A DNA stretch of 5,694 nt. Source: Candidatus Falkowiibacteriota bacterium (GTDB lineage Bacteria > Patescibacteriota > Patescibacteriia > Patescibacteriales > UBA12465). Made by a program: the position numbers and the translations under genes. This document shows, one piece after another, positions 1-5,636 of the stretch (the stretch's first letter is position 1; every line of letters starts with the position of its first letter). The notes beneath the pieces were generated by a model. The model searched no databases. It was given only the letters and a program-made list of their open reading frames with translations, and had not been told where the DNA came from. The DNA lies in assembly GCA_026396945.1 (NCBI GenBank), contig JAPLVX010000113.1:1-5694 (forward strand), read 5' to 3'.

Positions 1-12
1 CAAGTTTTTTCG

Positions 13-29
13 TATTATTAATATAAGGA
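13..29 (+). promoter_or_regulatory. Possible -10 box and ribosome binding site of the sigma factor gene
   Basis: AAGGA at 25-29 lies 8 nt before the ATG at 38 and is the clearest Shine-Dalgarno in the window. TATTAT at 13-18 matches the -10 consensus at 5 of 6 positions, but too little upstream sequence is present to find a -35 box, and transcription starting there would leave only a short leader. The ribosome site is well supported; the promoter is only a suggestion. Confidence 0.4.
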
Positions 30-37
30 CCAAGACG

Positions 38-610
38 ATGATAATACCAACTGATAATATCAACGCCAAAAGTGATAATGAGTTAGTGGCCTTGGCCCTT
101 GCCGATAAGGGTTATTTTTTGTATCTTTTAAGACGTTATGAAGATAAATTAAAGCGTTATATTTACCGAATATCTAATTTTAGCAACGAAGAGGTGGAGG
201 ATGTTCTCCAGGAAGTTTTTCTTAAGGTTTATAAAAATTTAAATGATTTTGATTCGGATTTAAAATTTTCCTCTTGGATTTATCGAATTACTCACAACCA
301 GGTCGTTAGCCATCATCGCCAAAGTTTAGCTCGTCCTAAAGTAGTGGAAATTGATGAAATTGTGATTGAAAAAATAAAGGATGAATTCAATGTTGATGAT
401 AAAATCCAATTAGATTACCTGCGGCGAGAAATTAGCCAAATTTTAGATTACTTAAAACCGAAATATCGTGAAATATTAATTCTTAGATTTTTTGAAGAAA
501 AAAGTTATGAAGAAATTTCCGATATTTTGAAAAAACCGAGCGGCACCGTGGCCACTTTAATCCATGAGGCTAAAAAGGAATTTAAAAATTACTGGCTGAA
601 AAATAAATAA
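38..610 (+). CDS. ECF-family (sigma-70 group 4) RNA polymerase sigma factor
   Basis: This 190-residue protein has the two-domain layout of an extracytoplasmic-function sigma factor, which directs RNA polymerase to a small set of promoters. Region 2 spans about residues 25-95: a basic helix (RRYEDKLKRYIYRI), the conserved acidic EEVEDVLQEVFLKVYKNL stretch that contacts the core enzyme and melts the -10 box, then FSSWIYRITHNQVVSHHR. A variable linker (about 96-126) leads to region 4 at about 127-182, with LKPKYREILILRFFEEKSYEEI and a helix-turn-helix (SYEEISDILKKPSGTVATLI) that reads the -35 box. Length is normal for the family. The ATG at 38 is supported by an AAGGA Shine-Dalgarno at 25-29. 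The next gene starts 8 nt downstream and encodes a membrane protein, the usual arrangement for a sigma factor held by a membrane partner. The regulon and inducing signal cannot be read from the sequence. The family call is firm; the subgroup is not assigned. Confidence 0.94.
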   Translation: MIIPTDNINAKSDNELVALALADKGYFLYLLRRYEDKLKRYIYRISNFSNEEVEDVLQEVFLKVYKNLNDFDSDLKFSSWIYRITHNQVVSHHRQSLARPKVVEIDEIVIEKIKDEFNVDDKIQLDYLRREISQILDYLKPKYREILILRFFEEKSYEEISDILKKPSGTVATLIHEAKKEFKNYWLKNK

Positions 611-618
611 TAATTATT

Positions 619-804
619 ATGTTAAGCACAAGTGAAAAAATTGTTGCTAAGATTGAAGCCAAACAATTAAAACCTCGACCCCGCTGGCAATTTATTGTCA
701 AAAAATATTCAATCTTGACTTTAACTCTGACTTCCTTGATTTTAGGTAGTCCAACGAGGATTGGGGGATCCAGTCGATTGATCGCAGCCATTTCCTTTAC
801 TTAA
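619..804 (+). CDS. N-terminal fragment of a frameshifted membrane protein (candidate anti-sigma partner)
   Basis: The first 44 or so residues look authentic. A charged cytoplasmic start (MLSTSEKIVAKIEAKQ) is followed by KPRPRWQF at residues 18-25 and the beginning of a transmembrane helix, YSILTLTLTSLILGS. After S44 the frame runs into an unrelated tail (PTRIGGSSRLIAAISFT) and stops at 802-804, overlapping the downstream ATG by one base. In the -1 frame the same DNA, from 753 up to the next ORF, reads NEDWGIQSIDRSHFLYL and joins that ORF smoothly. The gene is therefore one broken reading frame rather than two genes. The hydrophobic run is only about 15 residues, short for a membrane helix, so more than one base may be missing. 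The gene follows the sigma factor by 8 nt and has no Shine-Dalgarno, consistent with coupled translation. Confidence 0.7.
   Translation: MLSTSEKIVAKIEAKQLKPRPRWQFIVKKYSILTLTLTSLILGSPTRIGGSSRLIAAISFT
744..755 (+). other. Frameshift site in the sigma-linked membrane protein gene
   Basis: The upstream frame codes plausibly up to GGT AGT (745-750). The downstream frame is open only from 750, because a TAG at 747-749 closes it further up, and it reads S-N-E-D-W onward. Joining the two needs a -1 shift, equivalent to restoring 1, 4, ... or about 22-28 missing bases. The short first helix favours a larger loss. GGT AGT CCA is not a slippery heptamer, so programmed frameshifting is unlikely. The cause could be a true deletion or an assembly error. 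Confidence 0.65.
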
Positions 805-1355
805 TGTTTATTTCTTTGCCTTTTGCCTGGTTAATCTTTTTGGGCTTATTTATTATTTCAATCCTGCATAATTTCCGCCAGCTTAAAAATGGTTATAAAT
901 ACCCCCGCCGAACCATTTTACTTAGCGCTTTAGTAACCGTAATCTTTTTCGGCAGTTTAGCGGCGATGTTCGACCTAAATCAAAAAGTTCATACGGCCTT
1001 ATCGCAACAAGTTCCTTTCTACCGCGCCACCTTCGATCCCCGGAGCCAGGTTTGGAACCGGCCCCAGATGGGCTTTTTAGCCGGTAAAATTATTAAACTT
1101 GATGACGATGATAATCTGATAATCAAAGACCCGCGACTAACTACTTGGCAAATAAAAATTAATCCCGAGACTATTATTTCTCCCGAGGTGGAGCTAGAAC
1201 TTGATGAGCAAATAAAGGTCATCGGTTTTATAATAAATGATAATAACTTTAGGGCTCAAGAAATCAGGCTTTGGGAAAGACCGGCTTGGCCCGGGGGGCA
1301 GCGACCGATTCCGAAAAGAAAACCGATCAATCGTTTACCGGCACCAAACAAATAA
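804..1355 (+). CDS. C-terminal part of the sigma-linked membrane protein: two membrane helices plus a small beta-rich domain
   Basis: This 183-residue ORF is the main body of the gene that begins at 619. Its ATG is probably an internal methionine, since coding sequence continues upstream in the same frame back to 750. Visible parts are a membrane helix at about 3-22 (ISLPFAWLIFLGLFIISI), a short basic loop with GYKYPRR, a second helix at about 37-55, then an amphipathic linker with PFYRATFDPRSQVWNRPQMGFLAG. Next comes a strand-rich domain at about 90-157 (GKIIKLDDDDNLIIKD ... IKVIGFIINDNNFRAQEIRL). Its pattern resembles small DUF5666-like, OB-type barrels, but that is my reading of the pattern, not a search result. 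The last 25 residues are basic and proline-rich (RPIPKRKPINRLPAPNK). Position directly after an ECF sigma gene suggests a membrane anti-sigma or sensor partner. No zinc-binding HxxxCxxC motif of classical anti-sigma factors is present, so the role is inferred from position only. Confidence 0.75.
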   Translation: MFISLPFAWLIFLGLFIISILHNFRQLKNGYKYPRRTILLSALVTVIFFGSLAAMFDLNQKVHTALSQQVPFYRATFDPRSQVWNRPQMGFLAGKIIKLDDDDNLIIKDPRLTTWQIKINPETIISPEVELELDEQIKVIGFIINDNNFRAQEIRLWERPAWPGGQRPIPKRKPINRLPAPNK

Positions 1356-1364
1356 TTAAATATT

Positions 1365-1387
1365 AAAGAGGCTAATCAGCCTCTTTT
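1365..1387 (+). terminator. Hairpin terminator after the sigma factor operon
   Basis: AAAGAGGCT at 1365-1373 pairs perfectly with AGCCTCTTT at 1378-1386 around the 4-nt loop AATC. The 3' arm ends in TTTT, and T-rich sequence continues to about 1415. It starts 10 nt after the stop codon of the membrane protein gene and fits an intrinsic terminator. Confidence 0.8.
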
Positions 1388-1443
1388 CTAATAGATAAAT
1401 TTTTATTTCTTTTTCTTGATGGTTATTTTAAATAATCGATTGT

Positions 1444-1473
1444 TTGCTTTATTCTGAATAAATGGACTATAAT
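1444..1473 (+). promoter_or_regulatory. Likely promoter of the polysaccharide deacetylase gene
   Basis: TATAAT at 1468-1473 is a perfect -10 box. The best -35 candidate is TTGCTT at 1444-1449 with an 18-nt spacer, matching only the TTG of the consensus. A start near 1480 would give a leader of about 30 nt before the ATG at 1512. No Shine-Dalgarno is visible before that ATG. This looks like a housekeeping-type promoter, with no sign of control by the neighbouring sigma factor. Confidence 0.6.
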
Positions 1474-1511
1474 AATTAATTCCACAATCCGCTTAGCGAC
1501 GTTTTATTTCT

Positions 1512-2456
1512 ATGAAAAAAAAATTAAAATTATACTTAAACCTAAGCTTCATCGCCTTGCTTTTGCTCGGCGTTTTTTCTTTATCTTTAAGATTATTCTA
1601 CGGCGACTTAACTGAGTCTCTGGATTTTTATAATTGGCACCAAACAAATAACAAAACAATCTGGATTAAACAAATTCGGCCGGAAACTGAGCTAAGTTAT
1701 TTTGAAACCGTTGGTAAGGGCGCTATAAAAAATAAGCAATTTTTAAATAAAGACGGACAACCCAATAATGCTAAACCAGCTAATTCCCAAAATATTCCGA
1801 TCTTAATGTACCATTATATTAGTCGCGCGCCGGCAACAACAACTCTGGCCGGTCTTTATCTTGACCCGACAATTTTTGCCAACCAACTCAAAGAAATAAA
1901 AGCGGCCGACTATAATTCCTTCTTTGTTTCGGAAATTGCCCAAAGTCTAAAAGAGGGCAAAGCCTTACCGCCGAAATCTTTAGCCCTAACTTTTGACGAC
2001 GGCTACGCCGATTTTTACACCCAGGCCTGGCCACTCTTAAAAAAATATAATTTAAAATCAACTCTTTACGTAATTATTAATGATCTTGATAAGCCCGGCT
2101 ATATTAAAAGCTCGGAACTGAAAGAGCTGGCCGGGAGTGGTCTGGTTGAAATCGGCTCTCATACCTTTAATCACCCTGATTTAAGAACCTTAACGGCACG
2201 CCAAACTAACTATGAAATAAATCTAAGTCGTCAGGCCTTGGCGCGTTTAAGCGGCCAGCCAATCTTAAGCTTCGCTTACCCTTTCGGTTTATATACCTAC
2301 CAGGATTTGAGAGTCGTAGTTGAGAGCGCCTATCTGGCCGCCGTCTCGACTAACCCCGGGGCCGAGCAAAGTCCCAGTAGTTTATTTGTTTTAAACCGTC
2401 TGCGACCTGGGGGGCGCCAGGGAAATGACTTTATCGCTTGGCTTAAAGCTTGGTGA
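1512..2456 (+). CDS. Membrane-anchored polysaccharide deacetylase (NodB homology, carbohydrate esterase 4)
   Basis: The 314-residue protein starts with lysines and one hydrophobic helix (about 8-29), a signal anchor that would place the enzyme outside the membrane. A poorly conserved linker (about 30-93) precedes the NodB-type domain at about 95-300. Visible motifs are ILMYHYI (97-103), TFDDGY (160-165, with the usual catalytic-base Asp162 and metal-binding Asp163), SHTFNH (216-221, with metal-binding His217 and His221) and FAYPFG (254-259), then YLAAVSTNPG and LNRLRPGG near the end. The FAYPFG form of motif 3, rather than the RxPY form, resembles the PgaB/IcaB-like and related deacetylases. 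The family removes N-acetyl groups from surface polysaccharides or peptidoglycan using a metal ion. The substrate cannot be decided, because no glycosyltransferase or export gene is next to it. It is a single-gene unit between its own promoter and terminator. The catalytic set looks complete. Confidence 0.93.
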   Translation: MKKKLKLYLNLSFIALLLLGVFSLSLRLFYGDLTESLDFYNWHQTNNKTIWIKQIRPETELSYFETVGKGAIKNKQFLNKDGQPNNAKPANSQNIPILMYHYISRAPATTTLAGLYLDPTIFANQLKEIKAADYNSFFVSEIAQSLKEGKALPPKSLALTFDDGYADFYTQAWPLLKKYNLKSTLYVIINDLDKPGYIKSSELKELAGSGLVEIGSHTFNHPDLRTLTARQTNYEINLSRQALARLSGQPILSFAYPFGLYTYQDLRVVVESAYLAAVSTNPGAEQSPSSLFVLNRLRPGGRQGNDFIAWLKAW

Positions 2457-2527
2457 TTAGATAATAAGGTCAATAATAATTAGCGGCTCTAAAATTCCAA
2501 AAATATAAATAAATACAAAAACGAATA

Positions 2528-2564
2528 AAGACTGCTCCCGGGGGCAGTCTTCTCTTTATTTTCT
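2528..2564 (+). terminator. Strong GC-rich hairpin terminator, probably working in both directions
   Basis: AAGACTGC at 2528-2535 pairs with GCAGTCTT at 2544-2551. The 8-nt loop TCCCGGGG can pair further inside. On the + strand it is followed by T-rich CTCTTTATTTTCT, ending the deacetylase transcript. On the - strand the same stem is followed by TATTCGTTTTTG, so it could also end the convergent small ORF at 2609-2770. Confidence 0.8.
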
Positions 2565-2565
2565 G

Positions 2566-2586
2566 AATCCTAATTTACTTAGGATT
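2566..2586. repeat. Perfect 8-bp inverted repeat of unknown role
   Basis: AATCCTAA at 2566-2573 and TTAGGATT at 2579-2586 are exact reverse complements around the loop TTTAC. The hairpin lies 14 nt beyond the preceding terminator stem and has no T-tract directly after it on either strand. It may be a back-up pause or RNA-stability structure for the convergent transcripts, or a protein site. Confidence 0.5.
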
Positions 2587-2608
2587 ATGATGTTTTAAGT
2601 TTTTAATC

Positions 2609-2770
2609 TTAATCATCGTCGTCGAGCAGGGAGTAAGCTAACTCCAGTCTCAGGTCGATAGTAGCGGGATGATTGATAAAAATATCAACCGGCATGGCTA
2701 AGTCAGCAAAGATAATAGCCAAATCGTCCGCTAGTAAATCCGACAAATAATCGTCTTCAGGGTCGATCAT
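2609..2770 (-). CDS. Small acidic hypothetical protein (53 residues)
   Basis: From the ATG at 2770 the - strand encodes 53 residues beginning MIDPEDDYLSDLL, with AMPVDIFINHPATIDLRLEL in the middle and ending SLLDDDD before TAA. Strong acidity, alternating hydrophobic positions and few rare-looking codons argue for a real protein. The frame stays open upstream for 20 more codons to a TAG at 2831-2833, and that extension (FGPSLFISFGLKNKLII) looks protein-like but has no ATG, GTG or TTG. There is no Shine-Dalgarno close to 2770; an AGGAG at 2843-2847 sits too far upstream. I do not recognise the family. It lies between the hppA terminator and the shared terminator at 2528-2551, with a possible promoter of its own. 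It could be a small cytosolic protein or the remnant of a larger gene. Confidence 0.5.
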   Translation of the reverse strand: MIDPEDDYLSDLLADDLAIIFADLAMPVDIFINHPATIDLRLELAYSLLDDDD

Positions 2771-2788
2771 GATAATTAATTTATTTTT

Positions 2789-2802
2789 TAAGCCGAAGCT
2801 TA
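2789..2802 (-). repeat. Small UUCG-tetraloop hairpin in the leader of the acidic ORF
   Basis: Read on the - strand, TAAGC, TTCG and GCTTA form a 5-bp stem closed by the very stable C(UUCG)G loop. It ends about 18 nt before the ATG at 2770. It may be chance or a leader structure affecting translation. The tract after it is A-rich, so it is not a terminator on this strand. Confidence 0.35.
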
Positions 2803-2872
2803 TAAAGAGCGAGGGGCCGAAATAGCGCGACTAGTAAATTTGCTCCTAGGGTAGTAGTTATTTTATGCTTTT

Positions 2873-2906
2873 ATTATAAAGGAAAAAAACGAAAAAGGCC
2901 AGTCAA
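2873..2906 (-). promoter_or_regulatory. Possible promoter of the small acidic ORF
   Basis: On the - strand a perfect TATAAT occupies 2878-2873. TTGACT at 2906-2901 is a good -35 sequence, but the 22-nt spacer is too long for a standard promoter and it overlaps the hppA terminator tail. The leader to the ATG at 2770 would be about 95 nt and contains AGGAG (2847-2843) and a small hairpin (2802-2789). Confidence 0.35.
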
Positions 2907-2938
2907 ATTAAAAACCCCTCGTCATTAAAGAGAGGGGT
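2905..2938 (-). terminator. Terminator of the hppA transcript
   Basis: On the - strand ACCCCTC (2938-2932) pairs with GAGGGGT (2920-2914) around an 11-nt loop and is followed by TTTTTAATTT. It lies about 25 nt after the hppA stop codon and is a typical intrinsic terminator. Confidence 0.85.
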
Positions 2939-2962
2939 CTAACTTTGACTAAAATGGAATCA

Positions 2963-4885
2963 TTATTGTTTGGGGATACGCATCTTATAGAAAGAGCGCC
3001 AAACAAAGTAAAGAGCAATAGCGAAAAATACCAGACCAATATAAGGAGCTTTGCTAATAAAATTGGCCGAAATGGCAATCTCCATTGCCAACATTCCGAA
3101 CAGGGTGGTAAATTTTATAATCGGATTCATCGACACTGAAGAAGTGTCCTTGAAAGGATCACCAACTGTATCACCAATAATCGTCGCGTCATGCAAGGCC
3201 GTTCCTTTTTCTTTAAGATCAACTTCAACCACTTTTTTGGCATTATCCCAACAGCCGCCGGCATTAGCCATAAAAATTGCCTGGAATAAACCAAACATAG
3301 CGATTGAAATTAAATAATAAACAAAAAAGGATATGGCCTGATAATTTGGGGCATCATCAAAACCAGTCGAAGCTGACAAAAAGGCGAAAGCTAAAGCGAA
3401 ACAAAATATAGCCACAAAAATATTCAGCATCCCTTTTTGCGCATACTGAGTGCAGATCTTAACAACTTCTTTTGAGGTTTCGGTTGAAGCTTTTAAATCA
3501 GCGCCCGGATCAAGGTTAATATTGTCTTTAATATAAGCGACGGCTTTATAAGCGCCGACTGAAACTGCCTGAGTCGAAGCGGCCGTGAACCAATAAATAA
3601 CCATACCGCCGGCGATAAGGCCCAAGATTGACCAAGGATTCAGAACATTAAGGATTTCACTAGGATTAACACCGAGCTTATTCTGAATTAACAGGATCAG
3701 CGAAAAAATCATCGTAGTCGAACCAACGACTGCCGTTCCGATTAAAACCGGTTTGGCGGTCGCTTTAAAAGTATTGCCGGCGCCATCATTAGCCTCTAAT
3801 AAATCTTTAGCCTTGCCCCAGCGGGGATCAAAACCAAATTGTTTACGAATTTCTCTGGTACTAGTTTCCGGATCCTCTTCAATCAACGAAAGCTCGTAAA
3901 CTGACTGGGCATTGTCCGTAACTGGACCATAGCTATCGACGGCGATCGTAACTGGCCCCATACCTAAGAAACCAAAGGCAACCAGCCCAAAAGCGAAAAT
4001 ACTGGGGTAAATCATGAATTGATTTAAGCCAAAATGGCTGAAATAGAAAGCCGAGAACATCAAGACTAAAAAGACCAAGCCTTCCCAGAAAGCGCTAAAA
4101 TTACCGGCCACAAAACCGCTCAAAATATTCAAGGAAGCGCCACCTTCGCGTGAAGCTGAGACAGTCTCTTGAACATGGGCTGATTTCGGGCTAGTAAAAA
4201 TCTTGGTGAACTCAGGGATTAAAGCTGCTCCCAGGGTGCCGCAACTGATTATGGCTGACAGAACTAACCAAATATTATTTGACCTTAAACCAATATCAGT
4301 TCCCGGGCCAATCAATAAATAGCTGGCCCAAAAAGTAACGGCAATCGACAGAAGTGAGGTTACCCAGACCAAAGAGGTCAGGGGCTTTTCAAAATCTGGT
4401 TTAGCTTCTTTTAGATAAAATAAGCGCACCAAAATATTGTTGAGCCAGTAAGAGACAATTGATGTACCGATCATCAAGATTCTCATCACAAACAGCCAAA
4501 CCAGGAAATTACTTTGTAGGCTAAGGCGGGCAGCTTCGGAGAAATTAAGACTAGCTAGACCGACCGCTAAAGCGACGAAGGAAATAAGGGCCACCCCGGT
4601 CACGCCGTAGGTCTCAAAACCGTCCGCCGTCGGACCAACACTGTCGCCGGCATTATCACCAGTACAATCAGCGATAACACCGGGATTGCGCGGGTCATCT
4701 TCTTTGATCTTGAAGACAACTTTCATTAAGTCGCTACCGATATCGGCGATCTTAGTAAAGATGCCGCCAGCAATTCGTAAAGCGCTGGCTCCCAAAGATT
4801 CGCCAATCGCGAAACCAATAAAACAAGCGCCGGCTAATCCGCGGGGAATGAACAATAAAATAGCATCAAAAATAATTCCACGCAA
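2963..4885 (-). CDS. hppA: Membrane-integral ion-translocating pyrophosphatase, C-terminal catalytic part of a frameshifted gene
   Basis: This protein hydrolyses pyrophosphate and uses the energy to pump H+ or Na+ across the membrane. The 640-residue ORF opens at a TTG, but homology-like sequence begins only at about residue 9 (ILLFIPRGLAG). Catalytic motifs are complete: GGIFTKIADIGSDL (40-53), EDDPRNP (62-68), DNAGDSVG (77-84), FETYG (90-94), VDSYGPVTDNA (316-326), GGCWDNAKK (543-551) and GDTVGDPFKDTS (571-582), among many hydrophobic helices. Lysine 374 in GNTFKA sits where K+-dependent enzymes usually have alanine, suggesting K+ independence, though the nearby threonine usual in K+-independent enzymes is alanine here. 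Glu91 in FETYG matches the helix-6 glutamate that helps set ion preference; H+ versus Na+ is left open. The first helices are encoded by the overlapping ORF at 4834-5415 in another frame. Joined, the protein would be about 818 residues, near or slightly above the upper end of the family range. Confidence 0.95.
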   Translation of the reverse strand: MRGIIFDAILLFIPRGLAGACFIGFAIGESLGASALRIAGGIFTKIADIGSDLMKVVFKIKEDDPRNPGVIADCTGDNAGDSVGPTADGFETYGVTGVALISFVALAVGLASLNFSEAARLSLQSNFLVWLFVMRILMIGTSIVSYWLNNILVRLFYLKEAKPDFEKPLTSLVWVTSLLSIAVTFWASYLLIGPGTDIGLRSNNIWLVLSAIISCGTLGAALIPEFTKIFTSPKSAHVQETVSASREGGASLNILSGFVAGNFSAFWEGLVFLVLMFSAFYFSHFGLNQFMIYPSIFAFGLVAFGFLGMGPVTIAVDSYGPVTDNAQSVYELSLIEEDPETSTREIRKQFGFDPRWGKAKDLLEANDGAGNTFKATAKPVLIGTAVVGSTTMIFSLILLIQNKLGVNPSEILNVLNPWSILGLIAGGMVIYWFTAASTQAVSVGAYKAVAYIKDNINLDPGADLKASTETSKEVVKICTQYAQKGMLNIFVAIFCFALAFAFLSASTGFDDAPNYQAISFFVYYLISIAMFGLFQAIFMANAGGCWDNAKKVVEVDLKEKGTALHDATIIGDTVGDPFKDTSSVSMNPIIKFTTLFGMLAMEIAISANFISKAPYIGLVFFAIALYFVWRSFYKMRIPKQ

Positions 4886-5415
4886 ATTAGCAATACTCCG
4901 ATGCTCATACCAGAACGTAGAGGAATAGACAATAAAGTCCGAGGGTTATTCCGCAGAGCATTAAAAGCCATGCGACTATTAGCTAGGGTATTCATCCGGA
5001 TACCAAACCAGGCAACACCATAAGATCCGGAAATACCAACGACCACCCAAAGCAAAATAAGCGAAACATCACCCAGGCTCATATTTTGTAAATAGCCAAA
5101 ATAGAAAGCCACGCAAGCAGCGATAAACAACAACAAGATTAAAAGAAACTTTCCTTGCTGAATCAGATAAGTCTTACAGGTTTGGAAAATAGTGGCCGAA
5201 ACATCAGCCATCTTTTTGTGGACCGGACTCTTTTTGATCCGAAAGTACTGGAAAAGGGCGAATAAACTCCCGATTAAAATGATGGGAATTGCCAAGGACA
5301 ACAAGAGCTGAACCTGGAATTGGTTAAACTTCGGAATCTTTAAATCAGCTTCATTAGCTAAAAGAAGTAGCGGAGAGAGCAAGAACGACAAGAGCAGAAA
5401 TAAAATCTTTTTCAT
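4834..5415 (-). CDS. hppA: Membrane-integral pyrophosphatase, N-terminal part of the frameshifted gene
   Basis: The 193-residue ORF starts at the ATG at 5415 with a signal-like helix (KKILFLLLSFLLSPLLLLA), then three more membrane helices at about 33-58, 90-108 and 116-138. Family-like stretches are KKMADVSATIFQTCKTYLIQQGKF (about 67-90, the loop-facing helix before the second pair) and MNTLANSRMAFNALRN (about 141-156). The last authentic residues are VELFLMLF (179-186). The tail YCSFPAD is out of frame, and the stop follows inside the region that should encode LLFIPRGLAG. None of the catalytic motifs lie in this piece, so it cannot work alone. It overlaps the C-terminal piece by 52 bp. There is no Shine-Dalgarno before the ATG; the start is chosen because the signal-like N-terminus begins there. 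Confidence 0.88.
   Translation of the reverse strand: MKKILFLLLSFLLSPLLLLANEADLKIPKFNQFQVQLLLSLAIPIILIGSLFALFQYFRIKKSPVHKKMADVSATIFQTCKTYLIQQGKFLLILLLFIAACVAFYFGYLQNMSLGDVSLILLWVVVGISGSYGVAWFGIRMNTLANSRMAFNALRNNPRTLLSIPLRSGMSIGVLLICVELFLMLFYCSFPAD
4855..4865 (-). other. hppA: Frameshift site inside hppA
   Basis: On the - strand, ATG CTA TTT (M-L-F, 4866-4858) is the last good codon run of the N-terminal frame, and ATT TTA TTG TTC ATT CCC (4861 downward) starts the good C-terminal frame one base earlier. Restoring 1 base gives M-L-I-L-L-F. Restoring 4 bases, as one lost copy of a TATT tandem unit, gives M-L-F-I-L-L-F, which fits the usual pattern better. The local T-run is only four long and the heptamer does not fit a -1 slippery site. 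Confidence 0.8.
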
Positions 5416-5453
5416 GAGATTGGTTTTTGGTTAAACAATAGGTTTTGGCAAGA

Positions 5454-5486
5454 ATTATATTTATTTATTAAATTTTCAAGGATCAA
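5454..5486 (-). promoter_or_regulatory. Likely hppA promoter
   Basis: A perfect TATAAT lies at 5459-5454 on the - strand, about 38 nt before the ATG at 5415. Two -35-like sequences are present, TTGAAA (5479-5474, spacer 14) and TTGATC (5486-5481, spacer 21). Neither has ideal spacing, so the -35 is unresolved. The surrounding A/T tracts could help promoter opening. Confidence 0.5.
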
Positions 5487-5498
5487 CTAATGGGTTTT

Positions 5499-5523
5499 CT
5501 CAATGAATTAAAAAATTAATGAG
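5499..5523. repeat. Imperfect AT-rich inverted repeat upstream of hppA
   Basis: CTCAATGAATT and AATTAATGAG are near reverse complements (one unpaired base) around a very short A-rich centre, just upstream of the hppA promoter. It may be an operator or a weak hairpin. In such AT-rich DNA it may also be chance. Confidence 0.25.
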
Positions 5524-5636
5524 TCTTAAATTTTAAGCAAAAATAGCTAAATTGTCAAATAAATATAAAAGCAAATCAATCACTGGCATTTCCCTAGATT
5601 CTTTGCTATTATTAAATTATAAAATAATTATCTTAT

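Noticed and set aside
582..791. - strand ORF opposite the sigma/membrane gene junction
   Set aside because: It is a shadow of the + strand genes, with no start signal and an unlikely composition.
1019..1222. - strand ORF with a serine run
   Set aside because: The serines are the complement of the aspartate codons in the LDDDDN segment of the real + strand gene.
2945..3317. + strand ORFs overlapping the 3' end of hppA
   Set aside because: They run antisense to strongly conserved pyrophosphatase motifs and have no ribosome site.
4855..4866. Programmed -1 frameshifting in hppA
   Set aside because: The sequence at the switch does not form a slippery heptamer: re-pairing TTT to ATT mismatches at the first base. 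No obvious stimulatory hairpin or internal Shine-Dalgarno is present, and the pyrophosphatase family is not known for recoding.
2963..4885. A naturally two-subunit pyrophosphatase
   Set aside because: The break falls within a membrane helix, the C-terminal piece has only a TTG in non-homologous sequence as a start, and the N-terminal piece ends in an out-of-frame tail.
4686..4928. + strand ORF opposite the hppA break
   Set aside because: It is antisense to conserved catalytic sequence and is a shadow reading.
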